Origin: Lanius collurio
Lineage: Eukaryota; Chordata; Aves; Passeriformes; Laniidae
Length of the DNA stretch: 64,000 nucleotides
Reading direction: 5' to 3'
NCBI GenBank assembly: GCA_020086605.1
Contig: JACBWW010000008.1
Span: 18,029,730 to 18,093,729 of the forward strand
Within the stretch, counting starts at the first letter, position 1, and each line of letters begins with the position of its first letter. The position numbers and the translations under genes were made by a program. The notes beneath the pieces were generated by a model, which was not told where the DNA came from, did not search any database, and worked only from the letters and a program-made list of their open reading frames with translations. Below, piece by piece: positions 15,001-22,395 of the stretch.

Positions 15001-16118
15001 AGACCAGAACTCTAAAACACGTTTTCCTGTTTGTCAGCACTATCTTCCCATGGAATGGGCAAACTGTGTTTTTGGTAATGAAGAAAACTCTGAGTGATTA
15101 TAAAGTGTTTTCATTAGTGTTCTGAGGTTTTTTTTTTTTTTCTTTAGAACCATCTTTACTTGCTCAGTTTTTTTCATATTTCTGTTCCCTGACACCAACT
15201 TTTAATTTTGTTCAAAGCTGATTTTTAGTTATTTTGTCTTTATTTTCTACTGGAAAAGTAACTTTAAGCTTATTTCAAGAGCTGAACTTTGGGTTATGTG
15301 TTTTGACTTACTGTAACTCAAATATTGCTGGAGACAGAAAGTACAGTTTAGAGTTTCTACTCAATATTTCCTCTACTTATTGGCTTTGGGTAGTCAATTG
15401 ATTAAGCCAGTTTATGCAAGTTTTTTGCAGAAAACATAGCTGCTCTTTTTTTTACTATTTCTTCAGATAAAATACGTGGGGGCTGATAGTGATGCAACAC
15501 TTCCTCCTCCATCATTTTGTCACCAAATCAGTACAGATGAATTTGAATACCAAAGGGCAACTGGCTCTCAAGAACCACTGGCAGCATTGTTGGAAGAAAT
15601 AGTAATGAATAAAGAAATATCCGTGAAAGATAAAAAGAAGAAGCTGAAGCAAGTAAATAAAAATTTCTCCACAGTTTCTGATTTCAATTTTAAAAGAATT
15701 ATCAAGTCTTTGAAATGTATTCCAGAGAAATACTGGAATTTAAAATAGTGGCTACACTTGGGGATTTCAATATTTCTAATAATTTAGGATAAGGCTGAAT
15801 AAACCCAAATCAGAAATATTGCCTAATCTTCTGTACAGAGGTGTAGAAAGTCCATCAGAGAAATAATTTCCCTGCTCCACAAGTGAAAGCTACACTTTAA
15901 TAGTTTATTGTACATTTTTAAACAAATTTTTAATTTGAATTAATGTACTTTTCTAGTTTCAGAAATCTTACCCTGAAGTTTACAGAGTACGATTTCCTAC
16001 CCCTGAAACTGAAGCAATGATATTTCCTGAAAAAACTAAACAGAAACCACCAATGCTGATGTGGGCCTTAAAAAAGCCTTTTCAACCATTTCACAGAACC
16101 AGAAGCTTTCGGATGTAA
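2959..16118 (+). CDS. DEPDC1B: DEPDC1B, exons 3-11 (DEP domain-containing protein 1B, N-terminus outside window)
   Basis: Nine exons bounded by AG acceptors and GT donors join in one frame: 136, 128, 131, 48, 141, 167, 177, 186 and 162 nt, 1276 nt in all, ending in TAA at 16116. The product matches vertebrate DEPDC1B throughout, for example [55 protein letters not shown] and the extreme C-terminus RTRSFRM. Human DEPDC1B is about 529 aa in 11 exons; the roughly 104 residues missing here are the DEP domain encoded by exons 1-2, upstream of this window. The remaining part contains the RhoGAP-like region (roughly exons 5-9). The family is a membrane-associated regulator of Rho signalling, adhesion and mitotic entry, and its GAP-like domain is generally regarded as lacking a catalytic arginine finger. 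No frameshift or early stop is seen, so the gene looks functional. DEPDC1 is the paralogue, but the residue matches and exon lengths favour DEPDC1B. Confidence 0.96.
3095..5315 (+). other. DEPDC1B: DEPDC1B intron 3
   Basis: Runs from gtaagg to tgatttcag. It is AT-rich, with no recognised mobile element or alternative exon. Open frames on both strands, such as one at 3594-4004, lack paired splice sites and known domains. Confidence 0.8.
5316..5443 (+). CDS. DEPDC1B: DEPDC1B exon 4
   Basis: Acceptor ttcag at 5311-5315, donor gtgagt at 5444. It encodes [20 protein letters not shown] through [11 protein letters not shown] and leaves two bases of an Arg codon that is completed by the first base of exon 5. 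This is the strongly conserved linker before the GAP-like region. Confidence 0.96.
6485..7470 (+). mobile_element. CR1 LINE fragment (reverse transcriptase to 3' part)
   Basis: The + strand retains recognisable but stop-interrupted CR1 reverse-transcriptase segments. From 6488 there is a [25 protein letters not shown] stretch, followed by weaker traces of the finger and palm region (a tract with [14 protein letters not shown] residues near 6870-6900), then the usual CR1 3' region ([18 protein letters not shown] at about 7364-7420). It is 5' truncated, full of stops and indels, and therefore dead. Confidence 0.85.
7555..7945 (+). mobile_element. Second CR1 LINE 3' fragment
   Basis: A second copy of the CR1 3' region follows directly: [19 protein letters not shown] at about 7760-7815, then the usual terminal sequence ending near 7945 in a degenerate attctatgaatct, the CR1 3' microsatellite-like tail. 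It repeats the segment already present at 7250-7470, so it is a separate insertion or a duplication. Confidence 0.85.
8123..8253 (+). CDS. DEPDC1B: DEPDC1B exon 5
   Basis: Acceptor tttgcag, donor gtgagt at 8254. It encodes [20 protein letters not shown] through GIVTLEDKS and leaves one base of a Lys codon. It begins the RhoGAP-like region. Confidence 0.96.
8254..9299 (+). other. DEPDC1B: DEPDC1B intron 5
   Basis: About 1.0 kb, AT-rich, ending in a long T tract (9253-9270) and ccctgtgcag. No mobile element was recognised. Confidence 0.8.
9300..9347 (+). CDS. DEPDC1B: DEPDC1B exon 6 (48-nt microexon)
   Basis: Acceptor gtgcag at 9294-9299, donor gtaagt at 9348. It encodes [15 protein letters not shown] plus split codons at both ends, the Lys begun in exon 5 and the Trp completed in exon 7. 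It is too short to appear as a separate open frame but is identified by near-identity to the family. Confidence 0.95.
9348..9785 (+). other. DEPDC1B: DEPDC1B intron 6
   Basis: 438 bp, AT-rich, from gtaagt to the pyrimidine-rich ttctttgtag. Nothing else was recognised. Confidence 0.85.
9786..9926 (+). CDS. DEPDC1B: DEPDC1B exon 7
   Basis: Acceptor tttgtag at 9785, donor gtaagt at 9927. It encodes [20 protein letters not shown] and [17 protein letters not shown] with a split Gly codon at its end. The KEPLLTF segment is the helix typical of Rho-GAP folds. Confidence 0.96.
9927..12992 (+). other. DEPDC1B: DEPDC1B intron 7
   Basis: About 3.1 kb. AT-rich at 9927-11170, with a CR1-like block at about 11180-12240, then unassigned sequence with a short pyrimidine-containing acceptor region ending at 12992 (ataaactag). 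Confidence 0.8.
11180..12240 (+). mobile_element. CR1 LINE fragment (degenerate)
   Basis: Contains CR1-like coding traces on the + strand: a tract near 11240 resembling the reverse-transcriptase AFDAV region, segments near 11700-11850 resembling the CR1 C-terminal [20 protein letters not shown] stretch, and a 3' portion with lost spacing (about 12060-12240). It is rich in stops and indels. The boundaries are approximate and the family call rests on these short matches. Confidence 0.6.
12993..13159 (+). CDS. DEPDC1B: DEPDC1B exon 8
   Basis: Acceptor aactag at 12992, donor gtatgt at 13160. It encodes [36 protein letters not shown] and [12 protein letters not shown], ending in phase 0. The acceptor has only a modest pyrimidine tract, but phase and homology fix it. 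Confidence 0.95.
13160..14617 (+). other. DEPDC1B: DEPDC1B intron 8
   Basis: About 1.46 kb, with an AT-rich core (13900-14010). It ends in a strong pyrimidine tract, ttttttttctcag. No repeat family was recognised. Confidence 0.8.
14618..14794 (+). CDS. DEPDC1B: DEPDC1B exon 9
   Basis: Exactly 59 codons in phase 0-0, donor gtaagt at 14795. It encodes [38 protein letters not shown] and HLQRVQ, the C-terminal helical half of the GAP-like region. Confidence 0.96.
14795..15466 (+). other. DEPDC1B: DEPDC1B intron 9
   Basis: 672 bp of AT-rich sequence with two long T tracts. It ends in tttcttcag. Nothing else was recognised. Confidence 0.8.
15467..15652 (+). CDS. DEPDC1B: DEPDC1B exon 10
   Basis: 62 codons in phase 0-0, donor gtaaat at 15653. 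It encodes [40 protein letters not shown] and a basic KDKKKKLKQ end. Confidence 0.96.
15957..16118 (+). CDS. DEPDC1B: DEPDC1B exon 11 (last coding exon)
   Basis: Acceptor ttctag at 15956. It encodes [20 protein letters not shown], then [20 protein letters not shown] and a final Met before TAA (16116-16118). The C-terminus is very close to the mammalian protein. Intron 10 (15653-15956) holds nothing notable. Confidence 0.97.
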   Translation, partial: FQKSYPEVYRVRFPTPETEAMIFPEKTKQKPPMLMWALKKPFQPFHRTRSFRM

Positions 16119-16680
16119 ATGGTTTGAAGTACGTCAACAAACAAACTGAGACTGCGTATTGTTAATGATCCCATGCAAAAGGATCCTGAGCAGCACGTGG
16201 TTACTCAAACTACTGGGGATACTGCTAAGATCATAGAAAATGTTGAAAGAAGAGGAGACTATTGAGGTGGTAGAAATGTGAACCGTTATCAGTATTTTTG
16301 TGTAAAGCATTATTTTTTTAAATGTCTGTTACTTTAAGACAAGCAACAAAAAATGGTAACAAAAAAAACCTTAAGCAAACAAACCCACCATACTCTCAAG
16401 GGGATTATTCTATATATGGGTGATAAGGTACATTTGCTGTGGTTTGGTTTGACTGTCATTTTAAGGTCTAAATGTATTTGTATGTAATGTATTGTTTGCA
16501 ACTAATCAACAGCTTTTTTTTCCTCCCTGAAAATGAGTGTCTTGCATAAACTAGGCTGTATTTGTGCACATATAATGTGAGGAATTAACTTGCTGTATAT
16601 GCTTGACTAAGTATGAAACACTGGATTTTGCTTTTTGTGAGAGACTGCAATATTAAAGATTAATGGTGCAACCGATCAGC
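16119..16680 (+). promoter_or_regulatory. DEPDC1B: DEPDC1B 3' UTR with candidate ATTAAA poly(A) signal
   Basis: AT-rich sequence follows the stop codon for about 540 nt. An ATTAAA hexamer at 16652-16657 is the best poly(A) signal. No AATAAA occurs between the stop and this point. The cleavage site would fall about 10-30 nt later, inside or at the edge of the LTR-like block starting near 16664. Confidence 0.55.
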
Positions 16681-17565
16681 TGTTTGCAAAAGATGCAGGT
16701 GCGTTGCTTGAGGCCAGGTTTGCACCCCTCAACCACAGGGGAAGGGGAGAGCTTTTGGGTGTATGGTTATGAAACCTCTAATCTGCATAAGAACAGCCCA
16801 GCTGCAGAGGGGATGAACATCCATCACCAGAGGATGACCATGACAAACACACATTTGTGTAGCAAGAAGCTGGGGTTTGAGACAAGGGAAAACACCTCTA
16901 AGAAGCAGATCCTGCACTGTGGGATACTGCTTTTTATCATGGCAACTTCCTCCCTTACACAACTGCCTCAGGTGTAAATCAACTGGCTCAACTATGCTGG
17001 CGTGACAAACAGGGGTTGTGTCTTTGCCCCCAGACTCATTTCTTGGGCCTTCTGCCAGAGGACTGCACATGATCCACAGTGTTACGAGTGTAAAACTCCT
17101 CCTTGAGGAGAACTACCTGGGCATTCCCACCTGAACGTATTGAACCCGTTGAACTTTGGGTTTCAGGGACTTCCCTTACCCCTGAGGGATCAAAATTGTA
17201 ACCATCACTTCGACCACGGGACATCTAAATTGCAACAATCAGAACTCATAGGGTGGTGATATCTTTCCTCTTCACTATCTGCTCTTATCCTTTCTTTTCG
17301 TCATAGATTTTCACAAGTGTAATCATTACACTTTTATATTGCTAGATTTCTGTAGATATGTTTTTCCTTTCCATATTAATCAAATTATTCCAAAATTAAC
17401 CAGTCCTCTCTCTCCATCACCTCTCCATCTCTCCATATCATCTATCTTCTATCTTTCTATTTATAAAAATCCCACCATTCATTCAGTGTTGTGTCATGCT
17501 AGTCTGCCCTGAGGGATCTGTTAACAAGAACTTCAGTTAACCTGTCTCAGGGGCAGGTTGTAACA
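16664..17565 (-). mobile_element. Probable solo LTR or ERV fragment just downstream of DEPDC1B
   Basis: Composition changes sharply from the AT-rich UTR to a mixed, repeat-like segment. Read on the minus strand it begins TGTTACAACCTGCCCCTGAG (17565 downward), has a TATA-like TTTTTATAAATAG about 100 nt later, and ends near 16664 with a CA-containing end. The TG...CA ends, the promoter-like start and the size of about 0.9 kb suggest an LTR. I found no target-site duplication and do not recognise the family. Confidence 0.4.
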
Positions 17566-18441
17566 TTGCTGACCCTGACATGGCAGATTTATTTTTGAAA
17601 ATTAATTCTCAATTTTCTGATTCATATGGTGCATTACAGTTTGAGTGAACTTCTGTTGAAATTCCATTAACTTTATGTAATGCTGACCCATTCTGATAGG
17701 CAACCCAGCCTTTTTCCCCTATGCTTTTACTGCATATTGCTGTACAAAGCTAGGTGCTTGACAGAATATACTTTATCAGAAAAATTTAAAGCCTTGAGCT
17801 TCCTCTAAAAATGGAATTCAAATGTTGAAGTGACATTGTAGTGTACATGTGTTCATTGATTTGATTAGTTTTGAATGATGAAATCTAGTGTACTTATAAC
17901 CTGACTGTACATATGACATAGTTGATTCTGAGAGCACTCTTTTAGCTATTAAAGCATTGCCATTTTCCTGCATATACCTAGAGTTGTGATTTCATGCTAT
18001 CCATTAGAGATTTGAAGAACACCATATCATATTGAATGTCAGGGTAGTCTGTGCTGAAGAGAAGACAACTGACATCTCAACAAATTTCTGACATTTTAAT
18101 AGAAAATGCAGTACAATATTGACAGCCTTTTAACCTTGCTAGCTTCCTAATCAGTCAGTAAGTTTCACGATATATGTTACAAGGTGGTTGCTTTAATAGA
18201 TTGGATTATTTCTTGGGCAGTGTGATATTGAGCAGTACATGTTTTCATGATCTGTTCTCACAGAGATACTTGGACTTCATATCAATAATCTTTTTCTGAA
18301 GCAAATTTGATACAGAAAGGTACACTTTTCAAATATTAAGAAAATATTAAAATTACTTTAAAAAATGGTCTGAGGCCATTTCTAACCTTTTGTGCTAGGT
18401 CTTCGAGGGTGAGAAAATATTTCAGATGTGCCATAGTATTT
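17566..18441. other. Intergenic spacer
   Basis: About 0.9 kb of AT-rich unique-looking sequence between the LTR-like block and the retroelement. No gene, exon or repeat was recognised. Confidence 0.6.
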
Positions 18442-18729
18442 TGTTGTGGAGGTGCCTCTCCCCTGGGGTCCCAGAGGGAGGGACCCTGCAGGTACGGGTC
18501 TGTCCCTGTCCCTATGTCACATGTGCCCCATGCCTGCTCCTGATTGGTTGGTTTGGGGTGCCTGGGCCCGGGGAAGAGAGCAGGGTCCCGGTGACTGGTC
18601 GGCTAGGGAACTCCAGCCATGCAGTTGGAGGAATAAATCATCTCTGAACATCTAAAGAAATATCGCTTTGTCTTTCCTTCTAAGTTCATCACTGTCTTAT
18701 ATATGTTGTAAGGATTCCCCATTACAACA
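18442..18729 (+). repeat. 5' LTR of the retroelement
   Basis: Starts TGTTGTGGAGGTGCC and ends ATTACAACA. Inside are an inverted CCAAT motif (gattggttgg, about 18541) and AATAAA at 18632-18637, about 90 bp before the end, as in retroviral R/U5. It aligns along its whole length with 20708-21004. The identity with the 3' copy continues for a few bases past the CA (atggtg), so the inner border or primer-binding site is not certain. Confidence 0.85.
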
Positions 18730-18854
18730 GATGGTGGAGATATGTGGACATTCGATCCCTGAAAATGATTTCTAAAGGTCCGGAGTACAACGATGTGAAT
18801 TGTGAGTAATTGAACTTTCTTATTGTCTTGGTTTTGGCTGTACTTTCTGACCAG

Positions 18855-19305
18855 ATGGAGAAATCAGAGGAGTTGTGGCTATCTGAGCCACAGAGAAAAA
18901 AGTACTTGGAAGTGAAAGACATTCTAGCGAAACAAAATGCAAAACTGGACCCAGTTTTTAGAACACTTCTTTAACTGGCTTTTCAAACATTTCTTTTATG
19001 TCACTCAAGACTTAATTTTTGATGTTGGTTTTCCTGTGACTAGAGGGGACAATTTTTGGAAAGAAATCAATGAGTTGATAATGATCCAGTCAAGAAGTGG
19101 AATGGTAGTAGAATTGATCCTAGTATCTTTTGCAATTGAAGATGCTCTCATAAAGCACGTACTCGGTCCCAGTAACACAGAGGTGCCTGTGGCAGAGGTG
19201 CCTGCGGTGGAGGTGCCCAGCCCCTCTAAAAGCACAAGCTGTAGAGCAGATCCCATCCCTGTATCAGAGTGCACTCCCGAGCGATGGAGGGCGAGAGAGC
19301 GATGA
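18855..19305 (+). pseudogene. Degenerate betaretrovirus-type Gag matrix remnant
   Basis: An ATG at 18855 opens a 39-codon frame (MEKSEELWLSEPQRKKYLEV...) that hits a stop at 18972. The similarity continues in another frame (about 18975-19160), where an aromatic helix (LFKHFFYVTQDLIF) and a segment with NFWKEINELIMIQSRSG and FAIEDALIKHVL follow. The order of aromatic, Trp-containing and Ala-rich helices is what class II (ERVK) matrix domains show. The frameshift and stop make it non-functional. A possible donor (gtgagt, 18799) and acceptor (ctgaccag) lie in the leader. No capsid or nucleocapsid zinc knuckle is seen. Confidence 0.55.
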
Positions 19306-19905
19306 CGAAGATGCTGGATTTGAGAGTGCATTCCTAGGGGTCTCTGGGGTATTCTTACAGTGAATAAAGAAGGAGAGCTGGTAGAAATAGCTGCTGAGAA
19401 ACACAAAAAGCGAGCCACGAGTGCAGAGGCACGAGCAGTGAGGGCAGCAGCGAGGGTGGCAGCGAGGGCAGCAGCAGCAGAGGCGCGTCCCAGCAATGGC
19501 CGCCCCACGTGCCATGGGGAACGATGGTCCAAGCCCGAGCCCCGCACTGAGAAAGGCAGCGGCGATTGTGGCAGTCGCTATGGCGACCGCGGTGAGCCAC
19601 GCCGAGCTGAGCTGGAGCAGCGTGGAGGCAAGAAGGGAGCCGTGTTAGTCGACAGCCACACAGCCGACAGCAGCAGCAGCGGCGGCAGCACCGGCGGTAC
19701 AAAGCTGCCCACACGCGAACGCCTCACAGGGCGCGGCCGTGCAGCCGCGGGAACGCCCGGAAAGCGTGGAGCAGTCACACAGAGCTCCAGAGGAGAAGCG
19801 AGCACAGCGCCAAGCGGCAGTGCAGAGGTGGCCGAAGGCAGAGCAGCCGGCAGGGTCAGCGTGCAGCAGCACGGCCAGACCGGACTCATGTGGCCCTAAA
19901 CATGA
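19306..19905 (+). other. GC-rich Ala/Arg/Ser-coding stretch inside the retroelement
   Basis: This 600-bp block is far richer in G+C and CpG than anything around it and is open in more than one frame on both strands. In the + frame from 19360 it gives Ala/Arg-rich low-complexity protein (KRATSAEARAVRAAARVAAR) until TAA at 19897. Because overlapping frames are open mainly through base composition, I treat none as a proven gene. It may be the 5' low-complexity part of the captured Y-box gene, since Y-box proteins have an Ala/Pro-rich N-terminus, or unrelated filler. Confidence 0.5.
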
Positions 19906-20490
19906 TCCCGAGGAGTCCAGACCCTGCGACAGGAATGCGCTGGCGGCCCGGGTGGTCCCGGCTGCGGCAGCTCCAGTGCAAGAGCAAGAGAAACCAAAAG
20001 TGAAAGCAAGAACAAAGGAACTCAGAAAAATGAAAATGTTATCACAGCTAGGGTTTTTGGAACTGTAAAATGGTATAATGTAAAGAAAAGTTACTGTTTC
20101 TTATTGAGAATCGATACTGGGGAAAGTATTTTTGTCCATAAATCTGCTATTGTAAAAAATAACCCCAAAAGTGATGTTCCAAGCGTAGAAGAGGGAGAAA
20201 GAGTAGAATTTAAAATTGTACAAGGAAGAAAGAGCCCACAGGCAGCAAGTGATACAGGCCCTGGGGGTGCTCCTGTGAAAGGCAGTAGATATGCTAGACA
20301 ATATCCCCATAATCCCTATCCTTTCTCCTATCCCACCTTCCCTTTTTATCCCATGCCCCTTTATCCCCCATATATGCCCAGCCCAAATTTCCCTTTCTGG
20401 TTCCCCTCACAAAACCAGGCTTTTCCATTTGCCATGAATCCCTTTGCAATGCCGATGAGGGACATGAAAAGGAGGGAGGGAAGAAATTAA
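19906..20490 (+). CDS. Captured Y-box (YBX-type) cold-shock domain open frame
   Basis: The frame is open from the TGA at 19903-19905 to TAA at 20488. The cold-shock domain covers about 20038-20298: VITARVFGTVKWYNVKKSYC, then ESIFVHKSAI, then VEEGERVEFKIV and TGPGGAPVKGSRYA. This is the Y-box version of the domain and not the bacterial Csp type, because it has the insert with KNNP and the closing TGPGG...PV.GS.YA motif. The RNA-stacking Trp of KW, the Phe of YCF and the Phe and His of FVH are kept, while the usual GYGFI core has become SYCFL. After the domain, the basic arginine-rich islands of YBX1/2/3 are replaced by a Pro/Phe/Tyr/Met-rich tail (YPFSYPTFPFYPMPLYPPYM, 20311-20370). There is no ATG before the domain in this frame, so translation would need fusion, splicing or an upstream start now lost. 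It is probably a decayed gene, though the domain itself has no stop. Confidence 0.8.
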   Translation, partial: SRGVQTLRQECAGGPGGPGCGSSSARARETKSESKNKGTQKNENVITARVFGTVKWYNVKKSYCFLLRIDTGESIFVHKSAIVKNNPKSDVPSVEEGERVEFKIVQGRKSPQAASDTGPGGAPVKGSRYARQYPHNPYPFSYPTFPFYPMPLYPPYMPSPNFPFWFPSQNQAFPFAMNPFAMPMRDMKRREGRN

Positions 20491-20707
20491 CCATCATTTT
20501 CTAAGATTCCAACAGGTACAGAAGGGAAAAAATCCTCTGCTGACTCAGTTTCCATCTGAAGCATGCTCAAGTCCTATGTCCCTCCTGATGCTCCAAAGAA
20601 AATCTGTTTGGACATTTGGGGACTCAAGATAGTGGCTTCCTTTCCTTTGAAATTGTTTTGTTGTTTATCCAGTTGTTTCCAATGTTATTTTATTTAATAA
20701 GAAAGGG

Positions 20708-21004
20708 TGAATTGTGAAGGTGCCTCTCGCCTGAAATCCTGGGGGGAAGGACCCTGCAGGGTATGGGTCTGTCCCTGTCCCTGGTCCCATGTCACGTGTG
20801 CCCCATACCTGTTCCTGACTGCTTGGTTTGGGTGCCCAGGCCTGGGAAAGTAGAGAGGGTCCCATGACTGGGGTCTGCCTGGGAACTCCATCCATGTGGC
20901 TGGTGGAATAAATCATCTCTGAACATCTACAAAAATATCGCTTCATCTTTCCTTCCAAGTTCATTGCTGTCTTATACTTGTTGTAAGGATTCCCCGTTAC
21001 AACA
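20708..21004 (+). repeat. 3' LTR of the retroelement
   Basis: Starts TGAATTGTGAAGGTGCC after a purine tract and ends GTTACAACA. AATAAA is at 20907-20912. It matches the 5' LTR throughout with scattered substitutions and small indels. Confidence 0.85.
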
Positions 21005-22230
21005 AATGGTGTATGTTTACATGCTGTCAAACTTTGACTATAACTAGACTACTCACATCTGTTTTGTTACTTCACTAATCCATGAAGTATAATAATGAAT
21101 AAGGCTGGTTGCAAGCAAGTCTTGCATAGAAGTGGAAGCCTATCCTAAGTGATGTCTGCCATCACTTTCTAAATTGCAGAGAAGTTGAAGGCAATCTACC
21201 TGCCTTTCGAAATAGTCTTACTGTCTGACAATAAGTGTTCTACTGTCCTGTTCAATTTTTGTCTATTGTTACTTTTAAAAAATATGTAGCCTTCTGGAGT
21301 CTATTTTAAACAACAATTAGATTTTACTAATTAGTTTTCATGCTGAGAAGTTGAAGATATGCCACATGTTTCTATGAATCAAAAATCTATCTTCTCTTAA
21401 TTCCCAAGGCTGTGAAAAATACCCAATACCTTTAAAAACCTTGAAGAGACTGGAGGGAAGGAATTTTATTTGAGACCATAATCTCACAGACTGAATTTTA
21501 ACCATGCTCCTGTCTTGGGAGACACTGAGAAAAGCTTATCTCAATAATAGAAGGTATGTGAGTATGGCTCCTTCTTAGAGCTGAACCAAGCACAAATATG
21601 CAAGATGAATATCGTAGGAACACAAAAGTAAGGGTAGCTAGGTAAGTTTGTCTATTCTTTTTGGGGTGGAGGTTAGAAAAAGTAAGCTTGAAAGCTAGTT
21701 CAGAGAAGACTGTAAACTTGATAATGGATCTCAGAGAAAGCAGATTCTTTAATCCTAAACTGCAGGCAATAGAAACTTTGCTTTTGATATTAACTTTCTC
21801 AGGAATTTAACATTTACTTCTGTGTTAAAGCCCTGCAGTATCTTGATATTGCCAAGACTGAATATCTTGGCGTCCCCTGGGTTTATTTCCATTGAACCAT
21901 GAGGCCCACAAGCCAAACTTTGTTTTGCCTATCCTAGTGACTTTTATGAGGATCCTCACTAAATGGAGGACTAGCTGACATTCTTTTAAAGCACATTGGG
22001 TGGAAGACTCAATAAAGGCAGAAGATGTTGCTGCTTTTTTGGTCTGCTTGAACCTCTTTGTCATCTATGTGGAGCATCTGGTGTAATCTTGCATGTAAGT
22101 AGGAGCTAATTCTTCAGTAATATATAACTTCACAGTACTGAAACTTCCAGTGTAACACCATTAGTTTCATGGTAGTATTAGATTTTTGTGCAAGACGTTT
22201 GAGCAGAAACATGTGGGAGGGGTTTTTTTG
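21005..22230. other. Intergenic spacer
   Basis: AT-rich unique-looking sequence. Short open frames have no recognisable domain or splice support. Confidence 0.6.
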
Positions 22231-22294
22231 TGCGTGTGTTTTGTTTTGTTTTGTTTTGTTTTTTGTTTTGGGTTTTTTGATTTGTTTTTTGGGC

Positions 22295-22349
<55 letters not shown>

Positions 22350-22395
22350 AGGGTGGGGGGTTTTTTTGGGTTTGGGGCTTTTTTTTTTGGGTGGT
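22231..22395 (+). repeat. G/T-rich tract with (TTTTG)n and (TTAG)n microsatellite
   Basis: Begins with gtgtgttttgttttg repeats, then about 14 copies of TTAG (roughly 22295-22350), then T and G homopolymer runs to 22395. On the + strand the tract is almost devoid of C. Confidence 0.95.

Larger units (their letters stand above)
18442..21004 (+). mobile_element. Non-autonomous LTR retroelement (ERVK-like) carrying a captured Y-box cold-shock segment
   Basis: Two direct repeats of about 290 bp (18442-18729 and 20708-21004), both TG...CA and both with an AATAAA in the same context, flank an internal region of 1978 bp. The 3' copy is preceded by a purine run (aataagaaaggg, 20696-20707) as expected for a polypurine tract. 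Inside lie a degenerate betaretrovirus-type Gag matrix segment, a GC-rich low-complexity coding stretch, and a Y-box cold-shock domain frame. No protease, reverse transcriptase, integrase or envelope sequence is visible and there is no space for them. The LTRs differ at many sites and by small indels, so the insertion is not recent. I found no clear 6-bp target duplication, so the exact ends are uncertain by a few bases. Confidence 0.85.

Noticed and set aside
19005..19889. Long minus-strand frames (Ala/Leu/Arg-rich) opposite the retroelement
   Set aside because: Shadows of the GC-rich segment of the element; no conserved domain on that strand.
18442..21004. Intron-containing native YBX gene
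   Set aside because: The cold-shock domain is in one uninterrupted piece (cellular YBX genes split it over several exons), it lies between two LTRs, and upstream frames are broken.
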